From an uncultured Mycoplasma sp. (lineage in GTDB: Bacteria > Bacillota_I > Bacilli_A > RF39 > UBA660): a stretch of 5,616 nucleotides of DNA. Shown piece after piece: positions 1-5,616 of the stretch. Within the stretch, counting starts at the first letter, position 1; each line of letters starts with the position of its first letter. Under the pieces are notes generated by a model. It did not search any database. It was not told the DNA's origin and saw only the letters and a program-made list of their open reading frames with translations. The position numbers and the translations under genes were made by a program. Location of the stretch: assembly GCA_947388575.1 (NCBI GenBank), contig CANDSI010000084.1:1-5616 (forward strand), read 5' to 3'.

Positions 1-32
1 TTTTCAATTAATTACTATATTTTTTCTTATAA

Positions 33-632
33 ATTTTATTTACTCTTTTTTTCTGTGAAACTTCTTTTGATAGAAAAATAAGTGAAGACCAAACACCTGG
101 AGAATATTTAGCAGAAACATGTTTTATTGCAGATGAACTAGAATACTTTTTAGCAAATTACATTTTATATTTAAATAGTTTTATACATCAAATTGATAAA
201 CCCGAAATAAAAAGATTATTAACTTCTAAAAAATACTTATTACTATCCATTGGCGATTTAGAAGATACTGAAGAATATTACTTAAATTCGGAAACATTAG
301 ATAGACTCCCCTTGCCATCATATGTAAAAGAATGGGTTAATACTAATAGTTTTGATTTTTTAATTGGTAATTTTGAAGAAATTTTAGAAAGCATCAGAAT
401 ATCTAATCAAGATATGGCTGCAACTAATCAAGGTAAAATCATTATAAATCTTTTATTATTAAAAGTATATTTAGACTTATCTATAAATGAAGAAGTAAAG
501 AAAGAATTAATCGCTGAGATAACAAATCCAAGCTATTACAAAAATCCTGAATATTCAATTTTAACAACTTATATAGATAATATTATTTTTAAAGAGAAAG
601 AAGTTGAACGTAAAAGGCACAAAAATAATTAA
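33..632 (+). CDS. Unrecognised helical protein, probably 5'-broken (no start codon)
   Basis: I do not recognise this protein and assign no function. The frame is open for 199 codons between a TAA at 30-32 and the TAA at 630-632. The whole stretch reads like real protein: rich in Asp, Glu, Lys, Leu and Tyr, with probable amphipathic helices and a basic tail (ERKRHKNN). It has no transmembrane segment after the first dozen hydrophobic residues. There is no in-frame ATG, GTG or TTG before the TTG at 312, yet codons 7-93 look as protein-like as those after it. That TTG has no Shine-Dalgarno sequence, so a 106-residue protein starting there is unlikely. The simplest reading is that the true N-terminus lies upstream in another frame, joined through a frameshift, possibly at the T7 run at 46-52. 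Both other plus frames are open at the window's left edge. A pseudogene or a sequencing error are equally possible. The gene is followed by a terminator at 726-758. Confidence 0.5.
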   Translation: MLFTLFFCETSFDRKISEDQTPGEYLAETCFIADELEYFLANYILYLNSFIHQIDKPEIKRLLTSKKYLLLSIGDLEDTEEYYLNSETLDRLPLPSYVKEWVNTNSFDFLIGNFEEILESIRISNQDMAATNQGKIIINLLLLKVYLDLSINEEVKKELIAEITNPSYYKNPEYSILTTYIDNIIFKEKEVERKRHKNN

Positions 633-725
633 GAAATATTAAAATAAAAATACCTAGTGATATAATAATATTTGAAATATTAAATTTAAATTTTGAATTT
701 ACAATTGAAAAAATAAATAATATTA

Positions 726-758
726 AGTCCTAATTCCAAAACATAGGACTATTTTTTT
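726..758 (+). terminator. Rho-independent terminator after the first ORF
   Basis: A perfect 7-bp stem, AGTCCTA (726-732) with TAGGACT (744-750), encloses an 11-base loop. It is followed by one A and seven T (752-758). The T-run lies only on the plus-strand 3' side, so it ends plus-strand transcription coming from the 33-632 frame. It separates that frame from typA. The 93 bases between the ORF stop and the stem are AT-rich and hold no gene I can support. Confidence 0.8.
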
Positions 759-762
759 ACAT

Positions 763-791
763 TTCACTTGTTAAATCAAGAAATTTATGAT
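763..791 (+). promoter_or_regulatory. Candidate sigma-A type promoter of typA
   Basis: A -35-like TTCACT (763-768) lies 17 bases before a -10-like TATGAT (786-791). Transcription would start near 798, leaving a leader of about 30 bases before the ATG at 829. It sits just after the upstream terminator, where a promoter is expected. In such AT-rich DNA chance matches are common. An alternative pairing is TTGTTA (768-773) with TAAACT (791-796), also 17 bases apart. Confidence 0.4.
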
Positions 792-828
792 AAACTATAC
801 TAGTTTAAAAAGAAAGAAGTTGACACTT

Positions 829-2631
829 ATGGAAAAAATTATAAATATCGCTGTAGTTGCCCATGTTGATGCTGGAAAAAGTACCTTAGTAGATGCTTTA
901 CTTGAACAAAACGGAGTTTTTAATACTCATGAAGTAGTTCAAGATCGCGTAATGGATTCTAATGATATTGAAAAAGAAAGAGGAATAACAATATATTCTA
1001 AAAACTGTGCTATTAGATATAAAGACTATAAAATTAATATTGTTGATACTCCAGGACATGCTGATTTCTCAAGTGAAGTTGAACGTATTATGAAAACAGT
1101 TGACACAGTTGTATTACTAGTTGATTCAGCCGAAGGTCCTATGCCTCAAACTAGATTTGTATTAAATAAAGCATTAGAACAAAACTTAAAACCAATTTTA
1201 TTTATTAATAAAATCGACAAAAAAGATGCTCGTCCTGAAGAAGTAGTTGATATGACATTTAATTTATTTATGGAATTAAATGCTACTGATGAACAATTAG
1301 ATTTCCCAATAATATATGGAATTGCAAAATGTGGTACATGTACTACTGATTTAAATGTTGAAGGAAAAGACATATCTCCTTTATTAGAAACAATAGTAAA
1401 TTTAGTTGAACCATTTAAAGGCAATGAAAATGATCCTTTACAATTACAAATATCTAATTTAGGATATGATGATTATATTGGACGATTAGGAATTGGGCGT
1501 GTTAATAAAGGAAAAATTAAAAATGGTGAGTCAGTTACGTTAATTAAAAATGATGGTAAAGTTGAATCGTTTAGAATAGCTAAGTTATACGTTAATGAAG
1601 GAATTAAAAAAGTAGAAAAAGATATCGCATATTTTGGTGATATCGTAACTATCGCTGGATGTAGTGATATATCTATAGGTGATACAATTTGTGAAAAAGG
1701 TACAGAGGATCCACTACCACCAATTACAATTGAGCGCCCTACCCTATCAATGAATTTCCTAGTTAACTCATCCCCTTTTGCAGGTAAATCTGGTAAATTC
1801 TTAACAACTAGACATATTAAAGAAAGACTTGAAAAAGAATTAGAAACCAATGTTGGTTTGCAAGTTGAAGAATTAGAAGGAACAGATGGGTTCAAAGTAA
1901 GTGGACGTGGTGAATTACATTTATCAATTCTTCTTGAAAATATGCGTCGTGAAGGATATGAATTATCAGTATCTAAACCAGAAGTGTTATTTGAAGAAAT
2001 TGATGGCAAGAAATGTGAACCATTTGAAAAAGTTATCATAAATGTTCCAAGTGATTATTCAGGAACAATAATTAATGATTTACAAGAAAGAAAAGGAACA
2101 CTTGAAGTTATAACTAATACTGATGACAATTATGTTCACTTAGAATTTAGTGCTCCAACAAGAGGCTTAATTGGATATCGTTCTAATTTTATTACTAATA
2201 CTAAAGGTGAAGGTGTAATGGTTCGTTCATTCGACTCATATAAGCAATATGTAGGTGCTATTACTAGACGTAAAAATGGTGTAATGTGTTCAATGGAAAA
2301 TGGTAAAGCGCTAGGTTACTCATTATGGAACTTAGAAGATCGTGGAACCTTAATAATTGAGCCTGCTACTGAGGTATATATTGGAATGATTATTGGAATA
2401 CACAACCGAGATAACGACTTAAATGTTAATCCTTGTAAAAATAAAAATTTAACTAATACCAGAGCCAGTGGTAGTGATGAAGCAATAAACTTAACAAAGC
2501 CAAAGAAATTTACACTAGAAGAAGCTTTAGAATTTATTGAAGACGACGAATATGTTGAAATAACTCCAACAGATATAAGATTACGAAAAAAAATACTAGA
2601 TCCTAATGCAAGATTTAGAACTAATAGATAA
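829..2631 (+). CDS. typA: TypA/BipA ribosome-associated translational GTPase
   Basis: Complete 600-residue member of the TypA/BipA family. These GTPases bind the ribosome at the EF-G site and support 50S assembly and growth under stress or cold. Visible parts are an N-terminal GTPase domain of about 200 residues with G1 HVDAGKST (12-19), G2 RGIT (51-54), G3 DTPGH (73-77, with the catalytic His) and G4 NKID (127-130). Next come an EF-Tu-like beta-barrel (about 200-290), two alpha/beta domains of EF-G III and V type (about 300-480), and the BipA-specific C-terminal domain with [12 protein letters not shown] (541-552). Length is normal for the family (about 600-615). An ATG at 787 would add 14 residues, but it overlaps the likely -10 box and adds sequence (INYTSLKRKK) before the normal family start. 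I chose 829, preceded by a weak purine-rich AGAAAG (811-816). The gene appears to be transcribed alone, between terminators. The P-loop has Ala where BipA usually has His (HVDHGKTT). Confidence 0.96.
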   Translation: MEKIINIAVVAHVDAGKSTLVDALLEQNGVFNTHEVVQDRVMDSNDIEKERGITIYSKNCAIRYKDYKINIVDTPGHADFSSEVERIMKTVDTVVLLVDSAEGPMPQTRFVLNKALEQNLKPILFINKIDKKDARPEEVVDMTFNLFMELNATDEQLDFPIIYGIAKCGTCTTDLNVEGKDISPLLETIVNLVEPFKGNENDPLQLQISNLGYDDYIGRLGIGRVNKGKIKNGESVTLIKNDGKVESFRIAKLYVNEGIKKVEKDIAYFGDIVTIAGCSDISIGDTICEKGTEDPLPPITIERPTLSMNFLVNSSPFAGKSGKFLTTRHIKERLEKELETNVGLQVEELEGTDGFKVSGRGELHLSILLENMRREGYELSVSKPEVLFEEIDGKKCEPFEKVIINVPSDYSGTIINDLQERKGTLEVITNTDDNYVHLEFSAPTRGLIGYRSNFITNTKGEGVMVRSFDSYKQYVGAITRRKNGVMCSMENGKALGYSLWNLEDRGTLIIEPATEVYIGMIIGIHNRDNDLNVNPCKNKNLTNTRASGSDEAINLTKPKKFTLEEALEFIEDDEYVEITPTDIRLRKKILDPNARFRTNR

Positions 2632-2637
2632 AGATAT

Positions 2638-2668
2638 GTTAATAACAAATATGTTATTAACTTTTTTT
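2638..2668 (+). terminator. Rho-independent terminator of typA
   Basis: A perfect 10-bp stem, GTTAATAACA (2638-2647) with TGTTATTAAC (2652-2661), closes an AATA loop and runs straight into seven T (2662-2668). It begins six bases after the typA stop codon. The T-run is on the plus-strand side only, so it serves typA and not the convergent gene. Confidence 0.88.
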
Positions 2669-2687
2669 ATATGATAATTTATCATAC

Positions 2688-2718
2688 AAAAAAAGAATAA
2701 ACTATTTAAAGCTTACTC
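2688..2718 (-). terminator. Candidate terminator of the surface-protein gene, overlapping its stop codon
   Basis: Read on the minus strand, bases 2718-2710 pair with 2703-2695 as a 9-bp stem that includes two G-U pairs, around the loop TTAAAT (2709-2704). The run of seven T (2694-2688) follows immediately. The hairpin contains the last codons and the TAG stop (2704-2702). It is weaker than the typA terminator facing it, but it is the only hairpin plus T-run in the right orientation. Confidence 0.5.
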
Positions 2719-4324
2719 CATTTTTATTAATATTATTTTTTATAAATTGTCTACTACCATCTGGTTTAATTATATATTCTGCAGTCATAGCTACATAAGG
2801 ATTACTAGGATCAATTACAGTTATTGTCATTGTAATTTGAATACCAACTAATCCAGTACCAGCCGTATTCTTAATATTTGAATATCTTTCTTTATGTTCA
2901 AAATAATTCGCTTGTGTAGAAAAGCCCATAGCTATTAAATCATTAGTAACCTTACTATATTCTTTTGCCACAACTGAGCTTACTTCATTATAAGTACCAT
3001 TAGGATTTACAGCGCAATTATTTTTAATAAGATTAACTGATAATACATATTGAGTATTATAATTTGCATCTCCATAACCACAACTTGCACTACCCTTATC
3101 TCTTACCACAACTTCAACACTAGCTGTCTTACCTCCAGCTGAAGCGGTAATAGTTGTAGTTCCAGCTTTTACACCAGTTATTTTACCATTAGAAACTGTA
3201 GCAATATTATTATCTTTACTTGTCCATGTAACAGTTTTATTTGTAGCATTACTAGGATTTATAGTAGCAATCACAGTTTTATTTTCTCCAACAGTTAAAC
3301 TGATTTTCTTGAAATTAAGCATAACTGATTTAATAGTTACATCTCCAGGAGTTGGAGGGTTAGTAGTTCCTCCACTATTATTTTTATTCCACTTAGCAAC
3401 TAATGTTATATTTCTATCTACACCAGTCGTAAAATCATATTTATTATTACCTAAATACCAACCAGCAAAAGTATAACCCTCTCTAGTAGGAATAGCTGGT
3501 TCTGTTACAGTATTACCTTCAGGAACTTTTACATCTGAAACTTCAGTACCACCATTGCTATTAAACGTAACTATATACATTACAGATTCAGGTTGTATAA
3601 TTTTTAAATTTGCTTCCATAGGAACAGTAAAATTCTCAAAATTATCTTTAGCATAAATTTTAACTTTATATTCTCCAGGATCTGTGTATTTTGAATAATC
3701 AATAGTATTACCAGCTTCATCGATATCTTTATCATAAAAGAAAATTTCACAATCACCTGTAGAATCAACACAGAATGAAATAAAGTCTGTAATTTCGTAA
3801 TTATTACCAGCATAAATCTCTACATCTTTTAGCTTAAGAATAGGAGCCGAAGTATCAGTAACAATAACTCTTACTGTATATTCTTTATCTTGAATAGTTA
3901 TACTTACACCATATGTAGCTGGCGATTTCAAAGTTCTTTCAACACAAGAAAAATCTTCAATATTAGCTCCATTATCCATTTTTTCTATATCTTCATCAGA
4001 ACAATAACTGTTATCATAACTTATTTCAAAATCCTCAGGATATTCAACCTTGATAGATTTGATATCAACATTTTCTAATTTTTCAAAATAATCTACAATC
4101 TCAGGAAGAGCACTTCCAGCCTCTACAACTAATTCCTCTTTAAGTTTAAAAACAGAATCTCCAACAATTGTAGAAGGTTTCTTAGGCTTTTTATTAGCTA
4201 TAATAAGAATTATTAATAACAAAATAAAAATTAAAGCTACTACACCAACTATAAGCCATTTAAATTTATCTTTATTTCCATATTTTTTATTAAAACTCTC
4301 ATCAAATATAAATCTCTTTTTCAT
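2702..4324 (-). CDS. N-terminally anchored extracytoplasmic protein with Ig-like, InlB B-repeat and Big_2 domains
   Basis: A 540-residue protein, probably displayed outside the membrane, of unknown role. In order: a short basic cytoplasmic N-terminus (1-22); one strongly hydrophobic helix (about 23-43) followed by NKKPKKP; an Ig-like beta-rich region (about 55-157); a second Ig-like unit (about 158-243) of the type annotated DUF5011, starting DTSAPILKL and holding GEYKVKIYAKDN; an InlB B-type (Flg_new) repeat (249-312) with VTFNSNGG, PTREGYTFAGWY and a closing KW; a Gly/Pro/Thr linker (313-328); a Big_2 domain (about 332-407) with VTWTSKDNNIATV and GKITGVKAGTTTIT; and an unrecognised C-terminal region (411-540). 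No signal-peptidase or LPXTG site is visible, so the helix is probably a permanent signal anchor. Its six cysteines (108, 127, 185, 192, 415, 437) all lie outside the membrane as three local pairs and could form disulfides. The start is the ATG at 4324, placed by a good Shine-Dalgarno. A GTG at 4333 lies inside that site. Adhesion or wall binding would be a guess from domain content. Confidence 0.9.
   Translation of the reverse strand: MKKRFIFDESFNKKYGNKDKFKWLIVGVVALIFILLLIILIIANKKPKKPSTIVGDSVFKLKEELVVEAGSALPEIVDYFEKLENVDIKSIKVEYPEDFEISYDNSYCSDEDIEKMDNGANIEDFSCVERTLKSPATYGVSITIQDKEYTVRVIVTDTSAPILKLKDVEIYAGNNYEITDFISFCVDSTGDCEIFFYDKDIDEAGNTIDYSKYTDPGEYKVKIYAKDNFENFTVPMEANLKIIQPESVMYIVTFNSNGGTEVSDVKVPEGNTVTEPAIPTREGYTFAGWYLGNNKYDFTTGVDRNITLVAKWNKNNSGGTTNPPTPGDVTIKSVMLNFKKISLTVGENKTVIATINPSNATNKTVTWTSKDNNIATVSNGKITGVKAGTTTITASAGGKTASVEVVVRDKGSASCGYGDANYNTQYVLSVNLIKNNCAVNPNGTYNEVSSVVAKEYSKVTNDLIAMGFSTQANYFEHKERYSNIKNTAGTGLVGIQITMTITVIDPSNPYVAMTAEYIIKPDGSRQFIKNNINKNGVSFK
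3104..3331 (-). other. Big_2 (BID_2) bacterial Ig-like domain
   Basis: Residues 332-407 of the surface protein show the typical pattern. It opens with LTVGENKTVIATINP, then TNKTVTWTSKDNNIATVS, GKITGVKAGTTTITA and a final short beta strand ASVEVVV. The domain is a structural spacer or binding module in many extracellular bacterial proteins. Confidence 0.9.
3389..3580 (-). other. InlB B-type (Listeria-Bacteroides, Flg_new) repeat, single copy
   Basis: Residues 249-312 of the surface protein carry the family signature: YIVTFNSNGG at the start, then an acidic-hydrophobic stretch, then IPTREGYTFAGWY, and finally ITLVAKW. This beta-grasp-like module is common in surface and secreted proteins of Bacillota. 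It usually occurs in tandem arrays, but only one copy is present here. Confidence 0.9.
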
Positions 4325-4329
4325 GATAT

Positions 4330-4337
4330 CCACCCTT
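4330..4337 (-). promoter_or_regulatory. Ribosome binding site that fixes the surface-protein start
   Basis: On the minus strand, AAGGGTGG (4337-4330) lies five bases before the ATG at 4324-4322. It is the best Shine-Dalgarno match in the window. The alternative GTG start at 4333-4331 lies within it and has no site of its own, so the protein should begin MKKRF. Confidence 0.8.
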
Positions 4338-4343
4338 ATTTTA

Positions 4344-4352
4344 ACTATAACA
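4344..4352 (-). promoter_or_regulatory. Candidate extended -10 promoter close to the surface-protein gene
   Basis: On the minus strand TGTTATAGT (4352-4344) matches an extended -10 (TGn plus TATAGT, five of six bases to TATAAT). The start would be near 4337, giving a leader of only about 13 bases with the Shine-Dalgarno at its very 5' end. A clear -35 is missing: an A9 tract occupies the place. TTTAAA (4375-4370) is too far, at 20 bases. This is a competing candidate to the distal promoter at 4400-4429. Confidence 0.3.
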
Positions 4353-4399
4353 TAATTTTATCATTTTTTTTTAAATATTACTAGTCTTAATTAAAAATA

Positions 4400-4429
4400 C
4401 TTATATTTTTATATCTAAAAACAATTCAA
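4400..4429 (-). promoter_or_regulatory. Candidate distal promoter of the surface-protein gene
   Basis: On the minus strand TTGAAT (4429-4424) and TATAAG (4405-4400) are 18 bases apart. They lie downstream of the ftsH terminator and would give a leader of about 65-70 bases. The gene needs its own promoter because a terminator separates it from ftsH. The match is moderate and the surrounding DNA is nearly all A and T. Confidence 0.35.
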
Positions 4430-4463
4430 TTTCTTTACAAACTAAAAATAAATGATAGCAAAC

Positions 4464-4484
4464 AAAAACTCAGTAAATACTGAG
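4464..4484 (-). terminator. Terminator of ftsH, possibly bidirectional
   Basis: CTCAGTA (4469-4475) and TACTGAG (4478-4484) form a perfect inverted repeat, giving a 6-bp stem with a 4-base loop. Read on the minus strand it begins seven bases after the ftsH stop and is followed by five T (4468-4464). On the plus strand the same stem is followed by C and seven T (4486-4492), so it could also stop transcription coming the other way. Confidence 0.8.
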
Positions 4485-4490
4485 CTTTTT

Positions 4491-5616
4491 TTATTCTTCT
4501 TTTAGTGCTTCTTCAAGTTCTTCTTTAGTCATTTTAGTATAACCTTTAATACCTTTTTCTTTTGCTTCATTTCTTAAGCCTTCTAAAGAACTATCGTCTT
4601 CATTTTTTTCAGGTATATACTTACCAGTTTTAACCAAAGAATCAATTTGTTCTTTAGTTAATGTTTCATGCTCTACTAAAGTATCAGCAAGTAACATAAC
4701 TAAATCTTTATTTTTCTTTAATATTTCTTTAGCTTTATTATAGCATTCTTCAACAATCTTACGAACCTCTTCATCAATTTCCTGAGCTACTTTATCAGAG
4801 AAATTCTTAGTTTTACCATAATCACGTCCTAAGAACACACCTTCACTCTTTTGTTCATATTGTACTGGACCTAAATCACTCATACCATATTCCGTTACCA
4901 TAGCACGAGCTATATTAGTTGCTCTTCTAAAATCATCGCTAGCACCTGTTGTAATTTCATTTAAGAACATTTCTTCACTAACACGACCACCAAGTAATCC
5001 TGTGATTTGTGCTTCTAATTCATTTCTAGTTAAAATAGCTATTTTTTCTTCACGAGGAAGCATCATAGTATAACCACCAGCCATACCACGTGGAATAATA
5101 GTTATTTTATGAACTTCATCAGCATCTTCTAACTTAATACCAATAACTGCATGACCTGATTCATGAATAGCAACTAAACGTTTTTCTTTATCAGTAATTT
5201 TTCTACTTACTTTAGCAGGTCCCATTAAAACTCTATCGGTAGCTTCATCTATTTCATCCATAGTAATAGCTTCTTTATCACGGCGAACAGTTAAAAGTGC
5301 AGCTTCATTAAGAAGATTCTCTAGATCCGCACCACTAAAGCCTGGAGTTCTAAGGCTTAAGTTTTTAATATTAACGTCGGGAGCTAATATTTTATTACGA
5401 GCATGAACTTTTAATATTTGTTCACGCTCATTAGCATCTGGCAAGCTAACAGTTACTTGACGATCAAATCTACCTGGACGAAGTAAAGCTGGATCTAGCA
5501 CGTCAGGTCTATTAGTAGCAGCCATAATGATTATTCCTTCATTTTCGCCAAACCCATCCATTTCTGTTAATAATTGGTTTAAAGTTTGTTCACGTTCATC
5601 ATGACCGCCGCCGAGA
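4491..5616 (-). CDS. ftsH: FtsH ATP-dependent zinc metalloprotease, 5' end outside the window
   Basis: The last 374 residues of FtsH, the hexameric membrane-bound AAA+ protease that degrades misassembled membrane proteins and short-lived regulators. The reading frame is open to the right edge and begins [16 protein letters not shown], which lies just after the Walker B box. About 260 residues are missing: the N-terminal membrane part, Walker A and Walker B. Numbering from the first full codon (5615): second region of homology with AATNRPD and the arginine fingers in LLRPGRFDR (R46, R49), lid domain with TPGFSGADL, zinc motif HESGH (151-155, bases 5151-5165), third zinc ligand Asp in TTGASDDF (about 228), and the end of the protease domain at [15 protein letters not shown]. 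After this come an acidic linker and a 28-residue tail resembling a Rho_N or SAP-type helical motif, unusual for FtsH. All catalytic residues in view are intact. The gene is terminated at once after its stop. Confidence 0.97.
   Translation of the reverse strand, partial: LGGGHDEREQTLNQLLTEMDGFGENEGIIIMAATNRPDVLDPALLRPGRFDRQVTVSLPDANEREQILKVHARNKILAPDVNIKNLSLRTPGFSGADLENLLNEAALLTVRRDKEAITMDEIDEATDRVLMGPAKVSRKITDKEKRLVAIHESGHAVIGIKLEDADEVHKITIIPRGMAGGYTMMLPREEKIAILTRNELEAQITGLLGGRVSEEMFLNEITTGASDDFRRATNIARAMVTEYGMSDLGPVQYEQKSEGVFLGRDYGKTKNFSDKVAQEIDEEVRKIVEECYNKAKEILKKNKDLVMLLADTLVEHETLTKEQIDSLVKTGKYIPEKNEDDSSLEGLRNEAKEKGIKGYTKMTKEELEEALKEE
4503..4586 (-). other. Rho_N/SAP-like helix-extended-helix motif at the FtsH C-terminus
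   Basis: The last residues of FtsH include [20 protein letters not shown], followed by LEEAL. This is the pattern of Rho N-terminal-type and HeH/SAP motifs: a first helix with LxxxAKExGI, a KGYxKMxK turn, then a second helix EELxEAL. Such motifs occur at the ends of varied Bacillota proteins and are often linked to nucleic acid binding. The assignment is by pattern only, and no function in FtsH is known to me. Confidence 0.6.

Noticed and set aside
312..632. A complete 106-residue protein starting at the TTG at 312
   Set aside because: No Shine-Dalgarno precedes this TTG, and the same frame continues upstream for 93 codons with protein-like composition, so it is more likely the tail of a longer gene.
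667..681. Perfect palindrome AATATTT-G-AAATATT as an operator or terminator
   Set aside because: It is made only of A and T around a one-base centre, with no T-run, in DNA where such palindromes are expected by chance.
1146..1424. Minus-strand open frame inside the TypA GTPase domain
   Set aside because: Shadow of typA with no domain or ribosome binding site. The same holds for the minus-strand frame at 2316-2648, which also covers the typA terminator.
1473..2039. 188-codon open frame on the minus strand inside typA
   Set aside because: It lies wholly within a certain coding gene on the other strand. The predicted protein is Ser- and Ile-rich with no recognisable domain, typical of a shadow frame.
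2670..2686. Inverted repeat TATGAT/ATCATA as a third terminator
   Set aside because: On the plus strand it is followed by C and A bases. On the minus strand the T-run comes before it, so it has no terminator layout in either direction.
3389..3580. InlB repeat taken as evidence of an internalin or a Listeria origin
   Set aside because: The Flg_new/InlB B-repeat is widespread in surface proteins of many Bacillota. There are no leucine-rich repeats and no LPXTG or GW anchor.
3604..4078. Short frames on both strands inside the surface-protein gene (3604-3813 minus, 3890-4078 plus)
   Set aside because: They lie in other frames of a strongly supported gene, are low-complexity Ile/Leu/Phe-rich, and have no start signals.
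1..5616. Mycoplasma-type code with TGA as Trp
   Set aside because: The tryptophans seen in typA and the surface protein are all TGG, and all frames stay full length under the standard code.

Overview
The window is very AT-rich DNA (roughly 30% GC by eye) from a bacterium that probably belongs to the low-GC Bacillota, possibly a gut-type Bacilli, Erysipelotrichia or Mollicutes-related lineage. This placement is an inference. It rests on base composition, on TypA and FtsH sequences of ordinary bacterial type, and on a wall or surface protein built from InlB-type and Big_2 domains. All tryptophans in the recognised genes are TGG and TGA is not used inside them, so the standard bacterial code fits and a Mycoplasma-type code does not.

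Layout from left to right. (1) Positions 33-632 (+) are an open frame for an unrecognised helical protein with no usable start codon near its 5' end, so it is probably the 3' part of a broken or frameshifted gene. It ends before a rho-independent terminator at 726-758. (2) Positions 829-2631 (+) encode a complete TypA/BipA ribosome-associated GTPase of 600 residues, with its own likely promoter and a strong terminator at 2638-2668. (3) Positions 2702-4324 (-) encode a 540-residue membrane-anchored extracytoplasmic protein: one N-terminal transmembrane helix, Ig-like region(s), one InlB B-type repeat, one Big_2 domain and an unrecognised C-terminal domain. It converges on typA. (4) Positions 4491-5616 (-) are the C-terminal two thirds of FtsH, running off the right edge of the window, followed by a clear terminator at 4464-4484.

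The two housekeeping genes (translation-associated stress GTPase and membrane quality-control protease) and the surface protein look like separate transcription units. Each complete gene is bracketed by hairpins with T-runs, and the two minus-strand genes are separated by a terminator and about 166 bases. I see no mobile element, CRISPR array, tRNA or rRNA, and no convincing new multi-gene system. The points most worth a second look are a Rho_N/SAP-like helical tail on FtsH, the unassigned C-terminal domain and paired cysteines of the surface protein, an A9 tract in the surface gene's promoter region, the EF-G-like P-loop in TypA, and the startless first ORF.
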